From: Volvox africanus | Taxonomy: Eukaryota; Chlorophyta; Chlorophyceae; Chlamydomonadales; Volvocaceae | Reading direction: 5' to 3' | Assembly: GCA_030268105.1 (NCBI GenBank) | Contig: BSDZ01000013.1 | Coordinates: forward strand, 3,639,001-3,703,000 | Length of the DNA stretch: 64,000 nucleotides | Shown: positions 23,422 through 36,492 of the stretch, piece after piece | How positions within the stretch are numbered: the stretch's first letter is position 1 | Layout: every line of letters starts with the position of its first letter | The notes under the pieces: model-generated | What the model was told of the DNA's origin: nothing | The model's input: the letters and a program-made list of their open reading frames with translations, nothing else | The model's database searches: none | Made by a program: the position numbers and the translations under genes

Positions 23422-25593
23422 TACCCTTAAATACTACTTCCAGTGGCTCCAGACCTGCAACTGCAACCACCCCTAGAGCACTGCACACGGCTAGCACGGC
23501 TAGGCACACGTACTCGCATGGGTTGCTGAGATGAGCAACGAAGAAATAAGTCCAAGCCAAATGAAACCTGCTTGCTGGTGGCAAATGATACGTGACCTCT
23601 GACGTGGGCAGTCACGCAGGATACCGAGCTATATAAATCATGGGTCATATCATCACAAGTTGGGTTCACGCAGTGTGTGTGACGTATCTGTGAGGCAGGA
23701 TTAACGAGGTATAGTTTGCTCGTCAAGCACAGATATCAAGCAGGGTGGCCACCATAACACATAACTCAGGACCAAAGCTATTCATCCACCAGATGTAAAT
23801 CAGACCATCCAGGCACGCAGGCTTCCCAAGTACCTAGTCATCTGCTGCCGGAAGGGCAACTCATAACAGCAGCGACGTACCGTACTGCTCTATCTCGTGG
23901 GGCCCATCTGTCCTGCCATGGCATAGCATGGACGACGACGCGCTCTAGCAGGGAGTTTTAATTCCACATCAACGATTTTATGCACGAATATCTTCAAAGG
24001 ACACATCAACAGTGCAGTGTGATGACGGAGGTCCCTCCCGTCCCTGGCCAGGTCCTTTTTGCTATATATATATAGTAAAGAAGACACACACACATATGAG
24101 CGCCGTGCAAGCTGAAAGGGCACTCAACCTAAGAACCACGAACAACGCTAAGGCGCGTGGCGCCATGTGGGTATATATGTCACAGCAGGATGCAGCAGGG
24201 TGCAATAGCATTTCGGTATGCGTGAAGTGGAGGGCGTGCGTCCATCCACGCGTCGGTGCGTCCATGCCCGATGGAGCTATCTACATCCCACGTGACCTCC
24301 CGTGTCGCGCAATTAAGGACATGTAACAGGCACAAGGTTCCATGGCCCCAAATCCCGCTACCTACATAATAACAACCCACATTTTCGGGCGAAATTCCCA
24401 CAATGGGCACAATGGAGCCCCGCACTTCACTCGCTACGGGCCGAGAGACGGACGCCTCTAGATAGGATTATTGCCATTCCCACCCGCTTCATAACCATTA
24501 CCTTCTCAGAATTACATCTGCAATAAATAAAGAATGAATGATGAGTTATCAACTGACAGCTACGGCGCAATCTAGCATGTCGTTTCCAGGAAGCCGCTAT
24601 CGCCATCCGTCAATTTAATGATGTCACATTTCAGACTGCACACACACATACGATGCTCAAGCAACCACTTACCATATCTTTAGGTTGATATGAAAAGCAA
24701 GCTTCACGCATGAGCCCGCAGGCCCGCACGAGCTAAGAGGCTCAAAGGACCTTATCTGCTAGAACTTATATGACCTAGACAACTTAACAACATACTGCCC
24801 AGACAGGATACGGGCAATACTTTGCCGTAGAGCTGCCCTGACTCATCATCTCCTCGTGCGCTCGTCCAGCTGAGAGCGAAGGATGATGAGTGCTGCTGCC
24901 CTGTTCGCGTTCACGACATCACACCGATTTTAAACTTCTCATTATACCGTCCTACAACATAACATCTCTGTATAGGATGTATCTAGATAAACTAGATAAA
25001 ATAATTCCAGGTACCATCGCCGCAACTACGACCAAATACGGACAAATGACTAAGTATGGATCAGAAATGGTGAAGCCATCCCGCAGCATGGACATCCATA
25101 TGTTTTGCTTAGAGAAAAATCGAACTTATGCCTATGTGGTTGCTTCTGACTGCGACCCTATCCTTATGCCCCCAACAAAACAATAACTATTTAAAATATT
25201 AAGTTGTGTGAACTGAATTTAAGTCTTAATGTGGAGATGGTATGCTATGCAGCTATGGGGTGGTAGGATTAAGGTGGTTGGGGGCCGATCGAACTTTGTC
25301 GCAACTTTTGTTTGCACTAATTATTTGAGATGTTTAAGGGATCATTTGATTCCTTTTACTGAGTCCTAATCATTTTATGCGTATTTTTGACTGAGATGCA
25401 CCGTAGATGAGTTAATTCAGTTTCAGCTCTCTAGTGATCCGTTACGTCACGTGCGGTGTAACGGGGCACTTAACGGGGCACGCTACCTCACGTTTCCCAA
25501 TATAAAACCCCTTAGGTTTCAAAAATTAGCGACGTTATGTAAAAGCATACAATCACGCATGTGATATCACGATAAGCAATCACATGGTACAGG

Positions 25594-25600
25594 CGTCTCT

Positions 25601-25692
<92 letters not shown>

Positions 25693-25713
25693 GTATATAT
25701 ATATACATATATG
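25594..25713. repeat. compound microsatellite (CT)n-(CA)n-(TA)n
   Basis: About 60 bp of CT, then about 25 bp of CA, then about 35 bp of TA/TATATG. It directly follows, on the minus strand, the Cys-rich exon at 25703-26067. Confidence 0.92.
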
Positions 25714-26067
25714 CTGCACGACGTCCATCCGGCCCCGTCATACACAACCGAAGGCGTCGCTGACGAGCAGCCTGCGCCGCCGCCGCCCACCATACAATAG
25801 TACAGCGAGTCTCCCGCCGCCAGCCAATGCTGGGCGCAGCCGACCAGCGGCGTGACGACGGGGCCGCTGCGGCCATCTGGACTGCAGCTGCATGGGTCCA
25901 GGGTGGCATGTGGTGCGGGGATGGGAGCAGGAGTTGGATTTGCGTCAGATATTAGGCAGTTGCCATTCCCATCAGGGCAGCGCTTGGTGACGCCAACCAC
26001 CCCTGATACCGCAGGGGCAGAAGGCGAAGGGAGAGATGAAGCGGGTGCAGGGCTGATGGCCGATGGG
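25703..26067 (-). CDS. Cys-rich extracellular-type exon (partial gene)
   Basis: A minus-strand frame reads VSGVVGVTKRCPDGNGNC, then DPCSCSPDGRSGPVVTPLVG and CAQHWLAAGDSLYYCMV, ending near GAGWTSC. The spacing of Cys residues and the CSCSPDG...GC..H..AAGD..YYC pattern resemble a secreted module found in chlamydomonad extracellular proteins; this is from memory of the family, not a search. Upstream on the minus strand a good acceptor (TTTCCCTCAG near 26207) opens another frame that reads GVDLPSALRPYGCTDKQ, so more exons are likely. The 3' side runs into a microsatellite. It could be a live gene whose other exons I cannot place, or a relic. Confidence 0.4.
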
Positions 26068-26404
26068 TTGATGCCGATGGGTTGATGGATCAGCCGATGG
26101 CTGATGGCTGATGGGCGAGACGGGATTAGTAATGTTGGCCGGACTTGGGGGTTGCTTGTCGGTGCAGCCGTAGGGACGCAGCGCGGAAGGGAGGTCGACG
26201 CCCTGAGGGAAAGGGGGAAGGGTTGAGAGTGTGGCAGGGGGACAAGGGAGAGAGGTTTGGTGGTAATGACAATGAGGGGCTTGCTGGGAGGGACATTATG
26301 CAAGACGCATCAGTGTGCATGTGTGTATATATTTGTATGTTGTGTCTTATATACACACAGAAGCATTTACAACAGCGTATGTGTGTAGGATAGGGGGGTA
26401 CACC

Positions 26405-26684
26405 ACCCGTGGCCACTAACCTGGCAGTCCCTACCTTCCCCGGTGTTTCGGGGCACCCTCATCCAGTCTCCCATGCCGACTTCTCCGAAATCAGTGGTTT
26501 TCCCAGGTTCAGCACCCACCACCAGCATCCAGCGGAATCAGCCGAATCAACTAAGGCGTCAACTCCGCTATTGGTCAGCTCGCAGGTCACTTTAATTGGG
26601 GTCGTCACCGTCCATCGACATGGGGGCACCCTGCCCTTAACATTAGGGTCTTTGGCCCGCTCTCAGTCGGGGTAGAACCTGGAG
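26405..26684 (+). repeat. single-arm relative of the 14-kb palindrome
   Basis: Homologous to 14260-14547, starting ACCCGTGGCC and ending near GGGGTAGAACCTGGA, with shared blocks such as GGCAGTCCCTACCTTCC and TCCGAAATCAGTG. It shows that the palindrome arm is a dispersed repeat unit. Confidence 0.75.
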
Positions 26685-26991
26685 CGTATGTGGGGGTAAG
26701 AGTCTCATCGAACGGATGGCCTGATATCATACGGGTTGTACATCACTCGTACATTCGGAGCGGCCAAATCCGAATGACTTTGATGCCCCCAGTTGCGAGA
26801 ATGGCTGCCTCCAGTCCCCTTCGTAGCTCTTTAAGGACAAGGGCGAGGACGGGGACGGGGACGCAAGGCGAGACAGAGCAGAGGCGAAATCCTGGATATC
26901 CTAAGGCTTTCCCGTACGATACGAAATACGGCAATCTTATCCTACCTTACCTGATTCGAGATCATCAGCGCCACTGCCAGGACAGGTCAGC

Positions 26992-27393
26992 TGTAACAGC
27001 ACGAATGGCGCAGAAGCGCCAGAAAGAGCGAAACTGAGTTGTCGTACTTTGGCAAACTGTGAAAAACAACATAATTACATAATATTAGATTAATTACAAT
27101 AGACCTAACGCACATAACTTGAACAAGTCGCACGGAACTACTTGCATGCGAGCATTCGTACAACGTTGTCGGTTGTAGAATGCGCGCCAGTTTTGGATAG
27201 ACGTAAGGCCCCCTTACGAGCCAGGCAGCGCTATTTAAGGCGCCTGAATAATTATAAATAACACTTCCATTTTAAGTAACCTACTGTAATGTAACTAGCA
27301 AAGAGTCACCTTTACCCCACGTGCCCTACGGCACAGTTACTCGGAGCTCGCCAATATAGCTACACCTACCAGCTAGGCGAAGCCTCTGTTACA
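26992..27393 (+). repeat. T1 left LTR, 402 bp
   Basis: It starts TGTAACAG and ends CTGTTACA, perfect 8-bp inverted termini. Its first 210 bp recur at 29776-29990. A primer-binding-site candidate (TGGATCGAGACC) starts two bases later at 27395. Confidence 0.85.
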
Positions 27394-27744
27394 CTGGATC
27401 GAGACCTTGATGATCCGGGACCTTGTTTATCGAGCTTCCCAAGTCGCTCGAGCACCAAGACGTCCAAGTCAACTCAACCCGCGCCTGTGGGTTGATTTCG
27501 GCATTTGTGCGTGCGTTAACACGCACCTAGCTGGACCAAGCCGTGGTCGCCTCATCAAGTCGCCTTGAGGAACGTTTTTCCCCCACCCACCCTCCCTACG
27601 GTGTCTACTCGTCCGACGCACCCAAGACCTCTCAGCCCCAACGCTCGTGGACCAAGACCCTGACCGCCCATATGTAAGTCCAGACGAGAGCTATGTCGTC
27701 CCACTTGTCCTGGCCCCGGTCCCGCTCGCACTCATGCGTCAGTC

Positions 27745-28221
27745 ATGCTAGCGGACCGCCCCAGCATGAGAGTGCCGCCAGGATCGCCGCACTCCAACAT
27801 TGAAGTCGAGCAGCTGCGCCATGAGCTCACGCAGGCAGACCACACTGCGGCCTACGCCGCAGCCACACCATCGGTGGCCAGCTCCACCTTGCTCCCCACT
27901 GCCTTCCCCATCGACCACATCGGCGCCTTCGTGGAGCGCCTGCTCCAACAGAAGCTGGAGGCCTACCCAGAGGCCTACCCAGAGGCCTACCCAGAGGCCT
28001 ACCCAGAGGCCTACCCAGAGGCCTACCCAGAGGCCTACCCAGAGGCCTGCCCAGAGGCCTACCCAGAGGCCTACCCAGAGGCCTACCCAGAGGCCTACCC
28101 AGAGGCCTACCCAGAGGCCTACCCAGAGGCCTACCCTGCAGGTCCACACCATGACGGTCTATGTTGCCAAGGCTGTCATCGACCTGGCCACCACCATACG
28201 CAGAGATGGTCCCCAGGATGA
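27745..28221 (+). pseudogene. T1 leader ORF with 15 tandem AYPE repeats
   Basis: The frame opens after the LTR and PBS region, reads ADRPSMRVPPGSPHSN and later FVERLLQQKLE, then carries 15 in-frame copies of a 12-bp unit (GAGGCCTACCCA, about 27958-28135) with one Tyr-to-Cys variant. The GCC Ala codon also makes long open frames in the other frames and the other strand. It occupies the place where gag, protease and reverse transcriptase should be. Shortly after the repeat the integrase coding continues in another frame. Confidence 0.5.
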
Positions 28222-29640
28222 GACCTACACTCGCCTCAAGGAGCAAGCCGTCAAGAACTCCAAAGAGGATCCCCCGTTCAAGCTATACAAGAGCTTGCTG
28301 TACTACGAGCCGCGTGGTGCCCTGCGGGCTCGCCTGTACGTCCCAGACATCCCAAGCTGCTGTGCGAGGCTCATGACATCCCCATCGCAGGCCACCTGGG
28401 CCACGACAAGACCCTTGCCCTCAGCAGATTCTACTACTGTCCGAACATGGACCGATCGGTGGATACCTACACCACCACCTGCCCCTCGTGCCAACGGTGC
28501 AAACACAGGCAATGCCCCCCCCTGGGCAAATCTCAACCACTGCCCATCACCGAGCGGCCCTGGCTGTCCATTTCCCTGTACCTGATTACGGACCTGCCAA
28601 AATCGCACTGTGGCGATGACGCCATCACCGTCTTTGTATGCCGTATTCCAAGATAATGCGCCTCATCCCTGTCACCACAAACATCACAGCCGAGCGCCTA
28701 GCCGAGGTCGCTTACAACTGGGTGTTTCTGTTCTACGGTCAGCCAGAGAGCGTCTCCGACCGTGATCCCAAGTTCACAGGCACCTTCTGGCAAACCTTGT
28801 TCAAGCTGTCTGGCACGAGCCTTGACATGTCCACTGCACACCACCCACAGACGGACGGCCAGACAGAGTGAGCCAATTGCACCCTAGAGGAGATGCTCCG
28901 CCACTATGCGGACACCAACCACACCAACTGGTGTGATCTGCTGCCCCAGCTCGAGTTCGCCTACAACTTCACCCCGTTCAAGCTAGTCCTGGGCTACTAG
29001 CCAACCACCCCGCTACAGCTGCTAGCCAAGCACCCCAACTGGGAGCTTGCTAACCTGTCGGTCACATCGTTCATGATCGACTGTGAAATTGTGCTCTCCC
29101 AAGCCAAGCTGCATGTCAAGGCCGTGCAGCACTGTCAGGCCACCGCCAACAAGCGACATGCCGAGCACATCTTTGCGGCGGGCGACAAGATGCTCTCATC
29201 CACGGCCCACCTCAAGCTGGTAACTGGCGACTCCCGCACGAAATTCAACTCGCGCTATGTCGGCCCCTTCACCCTCGAGGCCATGGTTTCCAAGAACGCG
29301 ACGCGCCTGAAACTTCCGACGCACATGCAGATTCACCCAGTCGTGAACGTGAGGCAACTCTGCCCATTCAGGATGGCGGACGATGCTTTTCCCGACCGAG
29401 CCGTGGCCCAAGCCACGCCCGAGGCCTTTGTCAACTCCACTGGGGACCTGTGGTGGCATGTTGAGGCCATTGTCAGCCGCCACATCACCCCCATCACTGG
29501 TCGCGTCACATATGGCGTCAAGTTCAAGTAAGAGCTCAAATGAGTCCGAGAACATCTTCATCGACGAAGCTATCCTACGGGAGGATGTTTCGGAACTGAT
29601 TGCACAGTACGAACGCGACCACCCCCGTTCTGTGGCCAAG
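28150..29640 (+). pseudogene. T1 Ty3/gypsy integrase with chromodomain remnant
   Basis: Broken across frames. Pieces in order: DPPFKLYKSLLYYEPRG; the HHCC zinc finger (AHDIPIAGHLGHDKT ... CPSCQRC) in the next frame; a core fragment with SDRDPKFTGTFWQ and TAHHPQTDGQTE; a stop at 28869-28871 where Arg is expected; another in-frame stop near 28998; then the C-terminal domain and a chromodomain-like VEAIVSRHITP...VTYGVKFK segment, ending near EAILREDVSELIAQYERDHP. Integrase inserts retroelement DNA and the chromodomain directs it to chromatin. No reverse transcriptase, RNase H or aspartic protease is present, so it is dead on its own. Confidence 0.82.
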
Positions 29641-29775
29641 AACCAGCAACAACGCAGCATTTTTTGTAGACGCAGCTAAACCCTTGGTCATTCTAACACG
29701 CCTGTTACCTACCACTTCGTGGAGATAGCTGGAGTAAGAGTTGCGGGGTTTCAACCCTTCATGGAGGGGGGATGG

Positions 29776-29990
29776 TGTATCAGTGTGAACGGCGCAGAAG
29801 CGCCAGAAAGAGCGAATCTGAGTTGTCGTACTTTGGCAAATTGTGAAAAACAACATAATACTAGATTAATTACAATAGAACTAACGCACATAACTTGAAC
29901 AAGTCACACGGAACTACTTGCATGCAAGCACTTGTACAACATAGTCGGTTGTAGAATGCGTGCCAGTTTTGAATAGACGTAAGGCCCCCT
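29776..29990 (+). repeat. T1 right LTR, 3'-truncated
   Basis: It matches the first half of 26992-27393 (GCGCAGAAGCGCCAGAAAGA, GTAAGGCCCCCTT) and then stops. The missing 3' half abuts the end of the protease gene on the minus strand. No target duplication can be read. Confidence 0.85.
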
Positions 29991-29992
29991 TT

Positions 29993-31445
<1,453 letters not shown>

Positions 31446-31951
31446 CTGCACGCGCATCCCAGTGCTCATGGTGGTAAAGGCGGCATTAAACAGCAGCAGA
31501 TGATGAAAAGATGAAGCAGCCGGATATGCTAATGCACTACTACGGGGTTTGCCGCTGTTTTTGCGTCTATGGTGGTGTTTGTCTCCGCCTTTTTGTTTCC
31601 CCCCTTCCAGAAGGCACGTATCTGTACACCATAGCGGCTACATGACAAGGACAACGGGGGCGCAATGCTAGCTGCCAGGGCAACCTAGTGCGTGCCGCGG
31701 TCTGATCAGCCGCATTTGAGTCACTTATAACATCGTCAGTGGAGTGCATCCCGGGATCCGGATCCCTGAACCGCGCTCCATGAGGCCCTTAAACCATTGC
31801 ACCTGTTCACCATGCACACCCCATAGCTCCGTCGAAGCACACACAGCAACGCATACATTGCTACATGTCCCGATGACCGCCCACCCAGCAGTGGGTATGG
31901 GTTGTGGGTGTGGGGTTGTGGTTAAGTTCGCTGATGATAATCTTTAACACA

Positions 31952-32915
31952 CGGACGATTCGGCACGGAGGGCAGAGAGCGGTGGTCAGGACGCTCGGGG
32001 GATTCAGCCCGCAAGGGGGAGGGCGGTGGTCAGGACGCCCGGGTAATTGGGTTTTGAGGGCGGAGGGCGTTGGTCAGGAAGCCCGGGAAATTGGGCTCGG
32101 AGGACGGAGGTCGTTTCTCAGGACGCCCCGGTCGACTGGACCCCAGGGCGGAGGGCGGTGGTGAGGACGCCCCGGTAATTAGGACTGGCAGGCAGGGGCG
32201 ACTGCCAGTACGCCTGGGTGATTGGGTCTTGAGGGCGGAAGTCGTTGGTCAGAACGCCCGGGCAATGTGGAACGGAGGTCGGAGGTCGTTAGTCAGGACG
32301 CCCCGGTGATTGGATCTGGAGGGCGAAGGGCGGTGGTCAGACGATCGGAAGATTCAGCCCGGAGGGTGGAGGGTGGTGGTCAGGACGCCCCGGTGATTAG
32401 GACTGGCAGGCGGGGGCGATTGCCAGTACGCCTGGGTGTTTGGGTCTTGAGGGCGGAAGGCGCTGGTCAGGACCCCCGGGAATTTCGGCTCAGAGGGCAG
32501 AGGTTGTTAGTTAGGACGCCCCAGTCGATTGGACCCCGAGGGCGGAGGGCGATGGCCAGGACGCGCGGGTAATTGGGTCTTGAGGGTGGAGGGCGTTGGT
32601 CAGGACGCCTGGGCATGTGGCCACGGAGGACGGAGGTCGGTAGTCAGAACGCCACGGTCGATTGGACCCTGAGAGCGGAGGTCGGTAGTCAGGACGCCTG
32701 GGAGATTAGGACTGGCAGGCGGGGGAGGTGGTCAGGAGGCCCGGGTATTTGGGTCTTGAGGGCGGGGGCGTTGATCAGAAAGCCTGGGCAATGGGGAACG
32801 GAGGTCGGAGGTCGGTAGTCAGGACGCCCCGGTGACTGGATGTGAAGAGGGGAAGGCGGTGGTCAGAACGCCTGGGAGATTTAGCCTGGACGGTTGAGGA
32901 TTGTGGTTAGGACGC
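31952..32915. repeat. minisatellite array, unit about 44 bp, about 22 units
   Basis: Units follow the pattern GTCAGGACGCCCGGGTAATT...GAGGGCGGAGGGCGTTG (43-45 bp). Some units change in concert: a GGACTGGCAGGC unit followed by GCCAGTACGCCTGGG or a close variant recurs near 32187, 32400 and 32708, implying a higher-order repeat of about 5 and 7 units. Open frames across it have no protein character. The right edge joins the T2 protease within GTCGGGCG, a microhomology. Confidence 0.92.
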
Positions 32916-32917
32916 CC

Positions 32918-33446
32918 GACTAGCTCCGGTTCGATTCACGCGGCCATTGCGGTCACAGCGAAATTAACCATAGGCACCGCATCAGCTTTGCCCCCCTCCG
33001 GTGTGACATGTTCGAACGACAGGAAAGGTACCTTAATCAACAGAGTACCCTTGCACAAATGCAGGGTTGCGGCCTCCATGTCGATGTGCGCGCGGTACTG
33101 TCGTAATGTCGCAGACCGCATTATGTATGGTGCAGTCTCTGCCAAGCCCTGCAGCACGTACGGCCGGGTCACAACATGCAAAGGGCCTAACGATAGGCTA
33201 AGGGTGATCCTGCCCACGATGGGATGCTTACCCCCGTCAGCAAGGGTAACCTGTGGACAATCAGACGACTCTGGGGTCACCCCCAGCGCATTCACCTCTG
33301 CGACAGAGATGAAGTCGTCGCTGGCACCGGTGTCAACGAGTGCCTTCAGAGTGCAGCCATTTAAACCGATCTGAATCACTGGGACACGGTTATCTACGAG
33401 CGACTGCCCGGCAGACAACGTCAGTGCACTTAGGGCGGGTTCTGAA
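32918..33446 (-). pseudogene. T2 aspartic protease region, C-terminal part
   Basis: Minus frame reads PALSALTLSAGQSLVDNRVP, LVDTGASDDFISVAEVNALG (active-site DTGAS) and GGKHPIVGRITLSLSLGP, and is cut at RIEPELVGR by the minisatellite. It continues from 34294 across the solo LTR. Reverse transcriptase, RNase H and integrase of T2 are missing. Confidence 0.88.
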
Positions 33447-33451
33447 CTTAC

Positions 33452-34288
33452 TGTTGTACCTCTCCTTCGGGTTTGCTCATAGGTATCTGCACGTCTGGGG
33501 ACTTTTGATACCGATGCAAAAAGCACTTGCAAGTACAGCAAGGCAATCGAGAGCAAACAGAGACAGTGGAAGACTTCAAAGCAAGGAGAGATATAACTTA
33601 CTATCATATATCCACGAAGCAATGCAGGGACACGATCGCCGTCAGCGCCGGAAGCAAGCGTTCATCACGTGGCGTTGATTAGCGAAATTCAGGCTTAGCT
33701 CAGGCTAAGATAATAGAGCAACTAGCAATAGTTGAGTTGAACACACTAGTGTTCCATAGGCATAAGAATGTTTTTGTCCGCTCTACTTAGCCGTCCTCGC
33801 ATCTGTTATACTCGCGATATCTCTACGCCGTACAATCCACACTAGGAGGCCAACCCTAAGTGCGGCAAACCCTACTGCGTATCTGCGATATCCACATATA
33901 ACAACCGATAAGCCTTTCCGGCATTCGCATGATGCAAGGGTCCGAATAGCAATATTCGGTTGCAAGTCATTCATCGCGACTAGTGCGGTGCTCGCAAAGC
34001 ATGCCGCAACAATGTTATATTATAGCAAATAATATTACTTAACAGTACATGACATGAGCATGCCGCGCGCCTGTGCTTCTCTGAGCATTGCATATATTAG
34101 GCGTATCAGCGGTGATGCGATGTGTCGCGATGCATAGCATTAACATGCTGATCATATGCAAATGTATGCAAATACATTTATATGCATGCAAGTTCATTCA
34201 TGGTCATCATGCATTCATCAAGTCAGCACATCGCCTTGTAGCGTCGCATTGACCTACGCATCGGCGGGAAATGAACCGTGGCACAACA
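33452..34288 (-). mobile_element. solo LTR (family 1) with 5-bp target duplication
   Basis: 837 bp, TGTTGTACC...GCACAACA on the plus strand, the same family as 36493-37312 and 50306-51137. It is flanked by CTTAC on both sides (33447-33451 and 34289-34293) and splits the T2 protease coding sequence. This is the signature of insertion followed by LTR-LTR recombination. Confidence 0.93.
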
Positions 34289-34293
34289 CTTAC

Positions 34294-34792
34294 GGAACCT
34301 TCATCAGAAGCTTCGTACCAAACGTCAACCGAGTAGGATGTCCCTGGCCACGGAGCCAGCATACCCTCCCGATCCACACCATTAAACAAAACGGTGCCCG
34401 GTTCGAACCGGTGGACACGCCGCATACCCTTTAACGATGCCTCTGCCTTGCGCTGACAGAAAGCAGGGAGTAATACACATGCGGCGGTGCCCGGATATTG
34501 ACGCCTACATCTCCTGTACACGGCCAACTGTTCTGACATCTCACACAGAGACGAGGGGATGAACAAAACCACGTGGTTTGACAGATCGATAGACGACAGG
34601 GGACGGCGTGGTGTAAACAGATTACACAGCGGATCGAAGCAGAGAAGTCCCGTCAAGCGTGATGACTCACTCGATGTGTCCAAGTACGCAAGGCAAAAAT
34701 GCCTTCATGGCTGGCCGTAAGGATGACCACCGACCACGTGTTAGTTCAGAAATCCCGGGTGGTGCCCCCTCCGCAGGAACCCGGGTAAACCC
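34294..34792 (-). pseudogene. T2 Pro N-terminal region, downstream of Gag UAG
   Basis: Directly after the Gag UAG (34795-34793) the same minus frame stays open: EGAPPGISELTRGRW, then DRSNHVVLFIPSSLCEMSEQ-type sequence and RVHRFEPGTVLFNGVDREGM. It ends at VWYEASDEG where the solo LTR is inserted. It is homologous to 51263-51770 and 58731-59220. Confidence 0.8.
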
Positions 34793-36425
34793 CTATTTCG
34801 GCTGAGGTACAAACGGCGGCAGCAACGGGCAATCCTTGGTAGGATGGCTCTCCGCGCACCGTAGACAAACATTGGCCGCTTTCCCATGCTCGAACTCGGA
34901 ACGATTGCAATTCCATTTTGGCATCAACGGTTCATCCGTGCGAGTCCGTTTTGTCTTGGGGTCAGAGCGCTGTGCGGCTGCCGTCGATGGTGCGCCCCCA
35001 CGCTTCCTGCTCTTAGCTGGGTCCGAGCTCGGACCTGCTTCCTCTGACCCGTGGACACCTGAGCTAGCGCCCCCGCGCGCCTTGCGTTGCCGGTTGCTGC
35101 GTCGAGCCGTGGCGGTAGGTGCGGGGCGGGTAGCTCCAAGTTCCTGGTCTAGAGCTACAGCTTCCCCAAGCGGATCCTGCACTTGCACAGCATTTGCACG
35201 AGGGGCAGACTTGACTTCTTCTTCACCGGCAAGGAGTCGTACCTCCGTTCCCCTAGCGAATGTGACCAAGGCATCGTACGACTTGAACGGCACCCCAGAC
35301 AAGTCAGTAGCGCACCACTTAGCCAAAAGTTTTGTCAGGCCTCGCTTAAACCAAAAGACACGCTCATTCTCGGTGAGGTCAGTGATGGGGGTCACTAGTG
35401 CTTCGAAGTGTGATTGGTACGCAGGTACGTTTTCACCCCGACGCATGTGATAGGTACCGGCCGCCAAAACCTTGCGAGCCTCCACATCACGCGCTTGCAC
35501 CTCAGTAGCGAACCGTGCGAGCAGAGCAGCAATCAACTCGTCAAAAGTATAGTCAATCCAGGCGGTGGTCCATTCATGATACGAGTTCTTCGCTGAGCCC
35601 TCGAGGGTGTTGCCAATGAAGAGACACCTGATACCATCATTATCGCCACCATGAACAGCCTGGAGATACTTTTTAGCGTCACGCATGTACGCATGAGTTG
35701 CATCGGCTATGCTAGGGCCTGGTGTCTTTTCACCCAGCGAGATCGTAAGCCTAGGAATGGGAATTGTCAATCTCATCACCTCAGGAATGGCAGCGTGCCC
35801 TTGCGATTGAGTTAATGGCAGAACCCGTGGACCAGCAGTGTTGTCCATATTCATATTAACTGCTGAATGCGGCACAGTTAAGTGGGCAGGGGTCTGAAGG
35901 ACAAGGGGCTCTTGAGTGGCTCGCGTGCCAACAGTCTCAAGACCTCTATCCGGAGCTCTAGCAGCCACAACAAATCCGGGTTGGCTTGCTAAGCTAGTGA
36001 GCGGCGTATCGTCGCGTTCCGCAGACATGGAACACGAAGCAATACCCTAGGCTTGCGTAAAAGATGATGACTTCTACCGCAAAAGCAAGAGTACAAAACG
36101 ATTCGGTGGGCCTACTGACAGTACTCTTGAGGAGATTCAGCAAACTCAGCAAGTACTTGCCCAGCTGAGTCCTGATCTCCGTAGTTTGGGCGATAAGAGT
36201 CGCCAACTGGTCCGGACGAAAGCCGGTCTCAGTCGTCGCGGCAAGCAATGCCGGAGCGCTGAGATTACCTGAGACTCAGAGCGTACACTTACAACAAGTG
36301 CAGCAATTTAGACAAAAGCAATCAAACGATTACAAACCAGAAGCAGCAGCGTCCAATACGGCGCGGCCTAGGTCTTCGGCGAAAGTGTCTAGCGGTCCTC
36401 ATGGTTTATCGCTGGAACTCGCCAT
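34793..36425 (-). pseudogene. T2 Gag, three exons with conserved splice sites
   Basis: Exon 1 is 36425-36338 (MASSSDKP, an in-frame TGA, then GPLDTFAEDLGRAVLDAAAS), 88 nt. Exon 2 is 36268-36120 (APALLAATTETGFRPDQL ... TTEIRTQLGKYLLSLL). Exon 3 is 36046-34793, reading into MSAERDDTPLTSLASQP, the Gag core (YHMRRGENVPAYQSHFEALV) and a CCHC zinc knuckle (CLRCAESHPTKDC), ending at UAG. Exon lengths and phases match T8 and, in part, T3. Gag forms the particle that packages element RNA. The TGA in exon 1 makes this copy inactive. ATG 36028 would also give an unspliced Gag core. Confidence 0.75.
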
Positions 36426-36492
36426 AGAAAGAACCTACTTCCGATTTGACAAAAAGAGACAGTTAGGCAACAAACCTGTCTCGATAACAATT

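Larger units (their letters stand above)
22032..25700. other. intergenic region, no gene recognised
   Basis: It holds the 3' end of the pherophorin gene, one R3 copy (22885-22985), one M100 copy (23324-23421), short CA and TA tracts, and open frames without recognisable domains. The best of these is a plus-strand 98-codon frame at 24890-25186 (contains KYGQMTKYGSEMVKPSRSMD), possibly a remnant of a transposon protein, unproven. Confidence 0.45.

Noticed and set aside
25594..25680. CRISPR-like short tandem pattern
   Set aside because: Dinucleotide microsatellites only; no repeat-spacer structure anywhere in the window.
27748..28246. Minus-strand frames rich in VGLW or GRPL repeats
   Set aside because: Shadows of the 12-bp AYPE repeat.
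31904..32818. Overlapping plus-strand frames of 79-116 codons
   Set aside because: They are translations of the minisatellite, with no domain and no codon bias apart from the repeat.
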